DNA of 64,000 nt, taken from Pogonophryne albipinna. Lineage: Eukaryota > Chordata > Actinopteri > Perciformes > Artedidraconidae. The stretch is from contig JAPTMU010000426.1 of assembly GCA_028583405.1 (NCBI GenBank), positions 62,001-126,000 of the forward strand, read 5' to 3'. Of the stretch, positions 42,501 to 64,000 are shown in pieces. Position 1 is the stretch's first letter. Each line of letters starts with the position of its first letter. The position numbers and the translations under genes are program-made. The notes under the pieces are model-generated. The model was not told where the DNA came from. It made no database searches and saw only the letters and a list, made by a program, of their open reading frames with translations.

Positions 42501-45500
42501 AACCAGACATGTGAGTGTGTGTGTGTGTCTCACACTTGTTCCTCTTTTGTTCACACAATGTTCCCTATGTTGTGTATTGGTATTCTCCACATCCAGGGTG
42601 ATATTAAGCACATTTTCCACCAAACAGAAATCTGATATGCTGAGAGCAGAGCAGCAAGGGCAGGATGTTCAGGGAGGAGAAGAAGAAGAGGAGGAAGAGG
42701 GGGATGAACTTCTCTTCAACAGTCAACATGAATGTCACCTCGTTCAGCAAAAGGTTAATAAATATGCACGGTGCAGCAGTTCCATATTCTTTTTTATAAA
42801 CTGTTAATACACACTTAATTTGTATAAAAAGGACACACAGTTGCTGCTTGACAACAGGAACATGCCAACATGTAACTGTAGATATAGGTCTGATATTTAA
42901 AAATGGAAAAAGCTTATACATCAATGAGCTTTGAATTGTATCACCATGTTTATGATGTTATACCAGATGGGAAATATGACAGGCTAAGAGTTAGTGAAGG
43001 CCTCTGTTTAAACCAAACACAGCATTTAATAGATGAGAGTAACACCTACGTCACTTCCGCCCACTTTTGGGGGAAAACAACGCTGTCATTTGAATGGCGA
43101 TCAATACAAATTCTGAAATTTTTGTCAATCCGATCAGAAACTTAAGAAAACCGTGGATTTTCTGATCTTCAAAGAGCCCAATTACGATGGCCAGTCAGGC
43201 AAATATTACATTAAATCATTGGAAATCGACGATCGGGCTCGATATATGGTTAAATTAAAATCAGTAGGCAAGGCCGTAATTTTCGCCGGCTGTTACTCTC
43301 ATGAGCGAGGCGGAAAATAATAGTTTTATCATGCCAACAAGCTGCTGTGTCGTTTATTGCACCTCAAACATTAAAACAAATCCAGAGTTCAGTGTTTCTG
43401 GACATCCTCTAAGAAGAAAGGACAGTAAAAGAAGAGCTCTGTGGCTTCAGGCTCGATCGCCATTCAAATGACAGCGTTGGTTCCCCAAAAAGTGGGCGGG
43501 GCTGTAAAGTGATGTTGATGTTACTCTCATCTATGGACATCGATCGCCTACTGCTATATTTAACCATATATCGAGCCCGATCGTCGATTTCCAATGATTT
43601 AATGTAATTGTTTGCCTGACTGGCCATAAGAAACAGACTTATCTTGTTAGCTTTTGTTGTCAATAAAAATGTAAGTGGTTAACTACACTGAACAAAAATA
43701 TAAACGCAACACTTTTGTTTTTGCTCCCATTTTTCATGAGATGAACTCAAAGATCTAAAACATTTTTTATATACACAAAATAACCATTTCTCTCAAATAT
43801 TGTTCACAAATCTGAAAAAATGTGTGATAGTGAGCACTTCTCCTTTGCCGAGATAATCCATCCCACCTCACAGGTGTGGCATATCAAGATGCTGATTAGA
43901 CAGCATGATTATTGCACAGGTGTGCCTTAGGCAATAATAGGCCACTCTGAAACGTGCAGTTTTGCTTTATTGGGGGGGTCTGGGGGGGTCCGAAAACCAG
44001 GCAGTATCTGGTTTGACGGGTAGGGGTAGGGTAATGTTGTGAATCGAGTGGCCTGTGTTCGTCGTACATAACATACGCCTGCCCATACCATAACCCCACC
44101 ACCACCATGGGCCACTCAATTCACAACATTACCCTAACCCTACCCCTACCCTACCCTACCCGTCAAACCAGATACTGACTGGTTTTCGGACCCCCCCAGA
44201 CCCCCCCAATAAAGCAAAACTGCACGTTTCAGAGTGGCCTTTTATTGTGGCCAGCCTAAGGCACACCTGTGCAATAATCATGCTGTCTAATCAGCATCTT
44301 GATATGCCACACCTGTGAGGTGGGATGGATTATCTCGGCAAAGGAGAAGTGCTGACTATCACAGATTTTTACAGATTTGTGAACAATATTTGAGAGAAAT
44401 GGTTATTTTGTGTATAGAAAAAATGTTTTAGATCTTTGAGTTAATCTCATGAAAAATGGGAGCAAAAACAAAAGTGTTGCGTTTATATTTTTGTTCAGTG
44501 TAGAAGGTGTACAATAAATATGTTGTTATCTGTCTCTGTTCTGTGTTTATGTCTCAGGTGAGCAGACCTAGGATGTGGGATTCGGACCTATCACAGCCTG
44601 ATCAAGGTTCAAAGTCAGACCTCAGAGTCTCTCAGGCCCTCTGGCCTCTACCTGACCATGAAGAACTGAAGAAACAGGTAGACAACGCAATGAGCTTCGA
44701 CTTAAGGAGTTTAAACTCTGTCCTGTCAGACCACATTGTTCAGATAGCACGTCTCTCTCCCTCTGCAGCGTCAGTCTCAGTTCCTGATGCACCGCCGTCA
44801 GTACATGAACATTGAGAGAGAGCAAGTGAAGGAGAATAAACAGAACAGGAAACACCTGAAGAGGACAGCCAGGTGACGAGACTGCACTCATTTCTCCTGC
44901 ATCACTTCCTGTTATTTGTGTGGTTAAAGTGATTCTTCGCCCACAATGTGTCTTCCGAGTACCAAACAATCTGTAGCTTTGAACGAAAGCCTGAAATGTT
45001 TTGTTTTTTTAAAACATCAGCTTCGAGTTTAAATAATTGATTGTTAGGGCCGCAAATAACAATTATTTTCATTATTGATTAATGTGATTTTTTTTCTAGA
45101 ATAGCCTATAAATCTTTTAGTCTCAATATTGATTATTACTCTGCTGCTTGAATAGTTAAACATTGATTTATTATGTGCAACAATTTGAGAAGTTAAAAAG
45201 TGAAAGCCTTTTATTGTCATTGTACAAAAAATACAACGAGATTTCAGAGTGCAACCCTGTCCCAGTGTGCAATAACATACATTACATTACATTTAGCTGA
45301 CGCTTTTATCCAAAGCAACTTACAATAAGTACAATCGACCAGGAAGACACAACCTTGAAGAAAACAGAATCATATAAGTACATCAGGTTTCATAGAGCCA
45401 AACATTTCAAGTGCTACTCAACTGGCTATAGATAAGCCAGTCCTTTATTAGTATATAAGTGCTCTGTTAGAAGTTCATTGTTAGTAATTCTATCATGACA

Positions 45501-48500
45501 TTAATAACACGGAAGTAGGACAATAACATACAGTGGGGCAAAAAAGTATTTAGTCAGCCACCAATTGTGCAAGTTCTCCCACTTAAAAAGATGAGAGGCC
45601 TGTAATTGTCATCCTAGGTATACCTCAACTATGAGAGACAAAATGAGAAAAAAAAAATCCAGAAAATCACATTGTCTGATTTTTAAAGAATTTATTTGCA
45701 AATTATGGTGGAAAATAAGTATTTGGTCAATAACAAAAGTTCATCTCAATACTTTGTTATCTACCCTTTGTTGGCAATGACAGAGGTCAAACGTTTTCTG
45801 TAAGTCTTCACAAGGTTTTCACACACTGTTGCTGGTATTTTGGCCCATTCCTCCATGCAGATCTCCTCTAGAGCAGTGATGTTTTGGGGCTGTCGCTGGG
45901 CAACACGGACTTTCAACTCCCTCCAAATATTTTCTATGGGGTTGAGATCTGGAGACTGGCTAGGCCACTCCAGGACCTTGAAATGCTTCTTACGAAGCCA
46001 CTCCTTCGTTGCCCGGGCAGGTGTGTTTGGGATCATTGTCATGCTGAAAGATCCCAGCCACTGTTTCATCTTCAATGCCCTTGCTGATGGAAGGAGGTTG
46101 TCACTCAAAATCTCACGATACATGGCCCCATTCATTCTTTCCTTTACACGGATCAGTCGTCCTGGTCCCTTTGCAGAAAAACAGCCCCAAAGCATGATGT
46201 TTCCACCCCGATGTTTCACAGTAGGTATGGTGTTCTTTGGATGCAACTCAGCATTCTTTCTCCTCCAAACACAGTCTAGTTGAGTTTTTACCAAAAAGTT
46301 CTATTTTGGTTTCATCTGACCATATGACATTCTCCCAATCCTCTTCTGGATCATCTAAATGCTCTCTAGCAAACTGCAGACGGGCCTGGACATGTACTGG
46401 CTTAAGCAGGGGGACACGTCTGGCACTGCAGGATTTGAGTCCCTGGTGGCATAGTGTGTTACTGATGGTAGCCTTTGTTACTTTGGTCCCAGCTCTCTGC
46501 AGGTCATTGACTAGGTCCCCCCTGTGTGGTTCTGGGATTTTTGCTACACCGTTCTTGTGATCATTTTGACCCCACGGTGTGAGATCTTGCGTGGAGCCCC
46601 AGATCGAGGGAGATTATCAGTGGTCTTGTATGTCTTCCATTTTCTAATAATTGCTCCCACAGTTGATTTCTTCACACCAAGCTGCTTACCTATTGCAGAT
46701 TCAGTCTTCCCAGCCTGGTGCAGGTCTACAATTTTGTTTCTGGTGTCCTTTGACAGCTCTTTGGTCTTGGCCATAGTGGAGTTTGGAGTGTGACTGTTTG
46801 AGGTTGTGGACAGGTGTCTTTTATACTGATAACGAGTTCAAACAGGTGCCATTAATACAGTTAACAAGTGGAGGACAGAGGAGGCTCTTAAAGAAGAAGT
46901 TACAGGTCTGTGAGAGTCCAGAAATCTTGTTTGTTTGTAGGTGACCAAATACTTATTTTACCGAGGAATTTACCAATTAATTCATTAAAAATCCTACAAT
47001 GTGATTTCCTGGATTCTTTCCCCCCATTCTGTCTCTCATAGTTGAAGTGTACCTAGGATGAAAATTACAGGCCTCTCATCTTTTTAAGTGGGAGAACTTG
47101 CACAATTGGTGGCTGACTAAATACTTTTTTGCCCCACTGTACATGACATTAATAACACGCCAGTATTCCCTTATTTAGCACAAATGTGTCTGAATGCTCT
47201 AATCTCAACATGTGATTCTATAGCATTAGACTCATCAATGTCCCTGTCTTCCCTGAAGTATTAAAGCAGAGAAAGAACAGGTTCGTGTGGAGGAGGAGAG
47301 AAAGTTGGAGAGAGTCCGGCAGCTCGCTGAAGCCCGACAGAAGCTGCAGGAGAGAGAGCTGCTGGTCCTGGAGAGACTGAATCTGGAGGAGGAAGAGGAC
47401 GAGAGAGCTGAGGAGCTGCAGAGGAGGACAAGGGAAGAGCAAGGGAAAGTATCTGCAAGGTAAGACAGTTATTTACCAATCTTCACTGATTTGAGTATGC
47501 TTATAGGTCGACAGGTTTTACTGCATATGTGAAAAGTCTTTTGTGGCTCTAGACCAGGGGTGTCAAACTCAATTTCATCGCGGGCCACATTCGCATAAAG
47601 GTTGCACTCAAAGTAAAGTTGTAACGATATAAATATATAATATAAATATAAAATAATGTATTATATTACATTATTGCCTCTGAATTGGATTATTATCGGA
47701 TAGGATAATAACTTAGTAATTAACTACGTCTGAAAGCAGAAGTCCAGGTCTCTTCAGTGCGCATGTCACAAAACGAGATGCATTGTGGGACATGTGGGCA
47801 ACCTGCTTCTGTAAAGTGGCATGTAACCGGTATAATAAACTTATTATATTCTTTGCAAGCTCTTGCGGGGCCACATAAAATGAAGTCGCGGCCGGATTTG
47901 GCCCCCGGGCCTTGAGTTTGAGACCCCTGCTCTAGACTCTAGAGGAAGTCTGACTCTTATCACTTCTGTTTCACACCGTTGAGGTTCACAAGTGGCTTCA
48001 TGAATCTGATAAACAGTTGTTGTGACTCTGCAGGTTCATCGAGGCTCTGAGAGCTCGGATGAAGGAGCGAGTGTCTCAGGAGAAGCTGGAGCCTCCTCCT
48101 CCTCTCTGCTGCTGCGCATCGTCTTTCTGGGACTCCCACCCCGACACCTGTGCTAACAACTGCGTCTTCTACAACAATCCCAAAGGTACTCCCTTCACAC
48201 CAGGGCTCTCGACTAACTTTTTTCACCATCCTCCCGGAACCGTCCCGAAATACAATCTAAGCCGTCCCGAAATTAATGTGGACCGTCCCGAATTTAAAAT
48301 GTTAGTTTTTCTACATTATCATTAGTTAAAATCATTCAAAGTGACCTTTAACATAAATAAAACATCATCCAAATCTAGATGATAATTCATCAACCTTTTT
48401 ATTTGAGTAAATCATTCAATCACATAAACAAAGGCCAAATATATTTAAACAAACACACAAACGAGAAAGTTACTCTAATATTGAATCCAATCAAGTCCCA

Positions 48501-49280
48501 TCCAACTAACAAAAAAATCCAACACTGTCCTGAAGACAGAACCCAGAGTAACCACTAACAGGATGACAGTCTGTAACACAGTCAGGAGACCTTTACGAAC
48601 TGCCCGCCCCCTCGCACACAGACGGGAGAGAGAGATCTCATCTGGATTGGAAAGCTCGAAAAATACATCAGACGCATGTTGTAGTCTTATTGCATATTAG
48701 AAACGGAGTTGGCGAAACTAAAACTGCGATATAATGTGTATGTAGCAATAATACATATGACATATATTTTTGTCTCCAGTACCGATAAAAAGTCCGATAA
48801 CGTCGGAGCTTAACGTTACCACGGTCTTTAATAATTCCGGCCCGGGGCCCGTTTAATACCGGGGCTCGGTACCCATCCCAACATGGGGAGAGGCAGCATA
48901 TTGCTAAGGACTAAATACGATGGAGGGTTCTCTTCTCAGCCTTATTACCCATAGGAGATGAAGAGGAGTAAGTAAATAAAGAGGCCATTGTCATTGTACA
49001 TCACTCAACCCGCGAAATACACACACTCAGTACATAGCTAGACCCGCGAATTTGCGGGCCAGGAATTCGCGGGCACAGCTGTAGCTACTACTGCGTGTGT
49101 GTATTTCGCGGGTTGCTAAATGTTTTGTGCGTGTGTGTTTCTGTTTACAAGGAGGTTTAATAACTGTGTGCTACACAAAACGTGCAGTCAGTTTCATTTT
49201 CTGTCATTTTTGTCTCTTCCACAGCATATGCCAAGGCGTTACATTCAACAATGTTGAGTTTGGATTTGCAGTCAAGGTGA
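39592..49280 (+). CDS. ccdc15: Coiled-coil domain-containing protein 15
   Basis: Ten coding exons: 39592-39762, 40499-40648, 40980-41105, 42394-42510, 42628-42753, 44558-44677, 44769-44872, 47259-47459, 48034-48185 and 49225-49280. All have GT-AG borders and compatible phases, giving about 440 aa. Exon 1 has the family signature [17 protein letters not shown]. Exon 7 has [16 protein letters not shown]. Exon 8 is a charged coiled coil. Exon 9 carries the Cys-rich tail [12 protein letters not shown] followed by [12 protein letters not shown]. Exon 10 (AYAKALHS) ends at TGA 49278. Human CCDC15 is about twice as long; its repetitive central region is missing here. CCDC15 has been linked to centrioles, but biochemical detail is limited. 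Its neighbour slc37a2 is also its human neighbour. Introns 3, 5, 7 and 8 carry transposons. An acidic run sits in exon 5. Confidence 0.92.
41243..41792. mobile_element. hAT MITE in ccdc15 intron 3
   Basis: Ends CAGTGGTGTCAAACTCAA and TTGAGTTTGACACCCCTG, with a perfect 8-bp duplication CATTAAAG (41235-41242 and 41793-41800). No transposase. Confidence 0.92.
43031..43627. mobile_element. Inverted-repeat cluster with a THAP-domain fragment (ccdc15 intron 5)
   Basis: Two overlapping inverted repeats pair 43186-43275 with 43536-43627 and 43031-43105 with 43450-43530. Between them a 45-codon frame (43331-43468) encodes [12 protein letters not shown] and RRALWLQAR, the start and core of a THAP zinc finger. 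THAP domains head P-element, Kolobok and related transposases. The frame stops before the domain is complete, so it is a remnant. The element borders and superfamily are not resolved. Confidence 0.6.
43686..44500. mobile_element. Near-palindromic Tc1/mariner-type MITE in ccdc15 intron 5
   Basis: The two arms (about 390 bp each) are inverted copies over almost their whole length, from CACTGAACAAAAATATAAAC at the left to its complement at the right. Only a short spacer around 44045-44110 separates them. TA flanks both ends (43684-43685 and 44501-44502). There is no coding capacity. Transcribed within ccdc15, it would fold into a very long hairpin. Confidence 0.9.
45194..45480. repeat. Short dispersed retroelement pieces in ccdc15 intron 7
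   Basis: 45194-45275 resembles a SINE tail (TTTTATTGTCATTGTACAAA); a relative in the other orientation lies near 21760-21840. 45280-45370 has the common teleost repeat text TTACATTTAGCTGACGCTTT. Together with the Tc1 element they are absent from the ccdc15 pseudogene. Confidence 0.6.
45531..47139 (-). mobile_element. Tc1-like transposon with broken transposase
   Basis: Long TIRs (more than 100 bp, starting CAGTGGGGCAAAAAAGTATT) and TA target copies (45529-45530 and 47140-47141). The minus strand encodes the N-terminal helix-turn-helix part (46774-46544, [19 protein letters not shown]) and the catalytic part (46294-45761) with [17 protein letters not shown] holding the last acidic residue. 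Frameshifts occur between the two blocks and around 46030-46060, where the family's second catalytic Asp region is read out of frame. It is inactive but could be mobilised in trans. Confidence 0.92.
47555..47929. mobile_element. hAT MITE in ccdc15 intron 8
   Basis: Same family as 41243-41792: ends CAGGGGTGTCAAACTCAA and TTGAGTTTGAGACCCCTG, with a perfect 8-bp duplication CTCTAGAC (47547-47554 and 47930-47937). Confidence 0.92.
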
Positions 49281-50125
49281 ACTTAAACTGAAAAGAGATC
49301 CATGCTGTCTATTGGAAGGAACATTTCGGGAAATACAACACAAGAAAACTCAACTGAGATTCAGACTGGAAGATTGATGAAATGTTTTGGTCTTTCGTGC
49401 GTTCAGTGCCCAGGACTATTTTTAGCCACCAGACTGATGCATCTTAATAAATATCAGGTAGATTGCCTTGATATTCTTTTCCAGAGATTCATGTTTTTCC
49501 ATGAGATGAATCCAGCTCCAGGAGTCCCAAACCTTTCAACAAGTTATGTCAACGACACTAAATATCTCAACAATGAGAGATGGATTTGTGCAACATATTT
49601 GAAAGACATTGATGGATTTAAAGTGATGATTGATCCCAGACTTTTTGTTTTACTATAGACCTGCATTACTTAAGACAAGAGATACTGTAGATTCATAAAT
49701 GCAGACTCACTCACTGGAGTTCCTGCTTTAACAAAATAATTGTTGTATTTTTTTATGCAGATTTTATGCTAATTCATCTATGAATTGGAGAGGTAACAAT
49801 TACAATTGTTTGTGAGAATGTTGCTGTTGTTGATATAAGCATCAGATTGTAATTGCACCAAAGACAGATGTACATTCTCAGTGTAGAGGTAAAAATGTGT
49901 AACGTTTTATCCAACTTCACATGAATGTACTTTTAGTTTATTTATTGCTAATCAAGAAATAAGCATGTAAGCTTTCTCGCTACAAAGCTGTGATAAGTAT
50001 GTTATCAGGAAGGTCAGTCAGTACATGTCTAAACTGGTAGATTTGCTGTTTGTTGTGTGGGATTTTTGAAGAATCTACTTTGGCTCATGTCAGCTGTTTA
50101 AACATTTTAATAAAAAACGAAATTC
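49281..50125 (+). other. Likely ccdc15 3' UTR
   Basis: No further CCDC15-like exon appears after TGA 49278. Candidate polyadenylation signal AATAAAAAAC at about 50109. A frame at 49302-49658 (118 codons) resembles no known family and is probably chance. The end of the transcript cannot be fixed from sequence. Confidence 0.45.
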
Positions 50126-50918
50126 TGGACTACTTCAGGTAATTAGATTTTGTTCTAAATTGCTAAAGTATTCTAAAATTGTGCTTTTTGAATTACTTTA
50201 TTTGTATTATTATATTGTGTATAACAAGTGTTTTTAAATGTATATTGTGTTACTTTAACTGAAGCACAGAAAAAAGGAAGAACAATATTAAATGTCTTCT
50301 TTAGCAAATGTATTTTCACTATTATTATTATTACTCTGTTGTATTTTTTACAAGGGGGGTATCAGCTGTTTCTTACACTCGCTGCTTCCTGTTTGTCGTG
50401 ACGTCAGAGCGGAATGGAGTCACATGGAAGCCAGGAGCCATCGTCTGGAAAACCTTATGGAATAACACACAGAGGCTAAAAATATTAATCTTTTTTAAAT
50501 CTTACTCACAACCTTCGCCGCCTCCTTGTCTGAACTCGTACGGCTGCTCAGATGAAGGCTGGCCCTCCGGATCTGGGGCATAATATAAACTCTCAGCCGG
50601 CGGGACAGTATGGAGGAATGCTGGATGTTTACGGACTGTATCACGGACCGTGACGCTTCACGGTTACTTTTTTATTGCTTCAGCTAACACACGGCTTCTT
50701 ATTGTCTTAAACATCTGGCTAACATTAGCTTGCATAAAACAAGTTATTGTTTTACGTTAGAAGCTAGCGAACTCTTCTACGGTTTCAACCGTTACAAACC
50801 GGTAATAACCAGCCGGTAACTTGGCTACCAACAGTGCCTTCAACTGCGATATTAGGACTCCGAGGACATGCCTGAAATCTGACGCTTTTTAAAGTTTTAC
50901 TCAAGTTTTCATCGAAAA
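50126..50918 (+). promoter_or_regulatory. Intergenic region and probable slc37a2 5' region
   Basis: About 0.8 kb separates the ccdc15 signal from the slc37a2 ATG. GC content rises after 50380, with several CG dinucleotides (for example ACGGACCGTGACGCTTCACG), as expected for a promoter and 5' UTR. No TATA box or transcription start can be placed. Confidence 0.4.
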
Positions 50919-63980
<13,062 letters not shown>

Positions 63981-64000
63981 GTAAGACCTGATGCAGAATC

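Noticed and set aside
49302..49658. 118-codon frame after ccdc15
   Set aside because: No recognisable domain, lies in the probable 3' UTR, and has no paralogue or intron evidence.

Overview
This is a teleost fish genomic window, probably a percomorph. The two single-copy genes with clear homology are fish versions of CCDC15 and SLC37A2, which are also neighbours in human (11q24.2, from memory). The rest is fish-type sequence: a tandem family of intron-poor TRIM35-like RING/B-box/PRY-SPRY genes and dense teleost transposons (L2-like LINEs, tRNA-derived SINEs, Tc1, hAT and Harbinger-like MITEs, an LTR retroelement).

Layout. 1-4311: a duplicon carrying a decapitated TRIM copy. 4312-11100: repeats, an orphan TRIM promoter/leader (7330-7617) and an L2-like LINE opened by a nest of three terminal-inverted-repeat elements (9095-10958). 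11105-14640: a second TRIM unit with an intact gene (12154-13581). 15323-16340: a TIR element. 16425-28722: a rearranged ccdc15 pseudogene split by a 9.77-kb hAT-like element (16659-26425). That element holds an LTR retrotransposon (16863-20216) and a broken multi-exon gene (about 20500-25296). 28730-33256: duplicated flanks, a TIR element and a 5'-truncated LINE. 33080-37914: the sister of the first duplicon, with an intact TRIM (34159-35586) and an extra RING fragment. 37915-39190: simple repeats. 39592-49280: complete ccdc15 on the plus strand, ten coding exons, about 440 aa. 50919 to the window end: slc37a2, plus strand, 14 exons seen, 3' end outside the window.

Reading it together. A TRIM plus ccdc15 block was tandemly duplicated. 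The functional downstream copy and the broken upstream copy act as each other's empty sites, so several insertions can be bounded exactly: the 9.77-kb hAT-like element, the Tc1/SINE cluster in ccdc15 intron 7, the LINE, and a 1.1-kb TIR element. The most unusual object is the 9.77-kb element. Its 8-bp target duplications and matched short TIRs enclose a gene whose outer exons resemble an amplified fish family usually named SAMD3-like, and whose middle exons carry a WDR76-like motif. No transposase is visible, so it looks like a non-autonomous, gene-carrying transposon with a chimeric, now frameshifted cargo.

Family names come from reading translations by eye; no database search was run. Exon borders were set from splice motifs, reading phase and homology.
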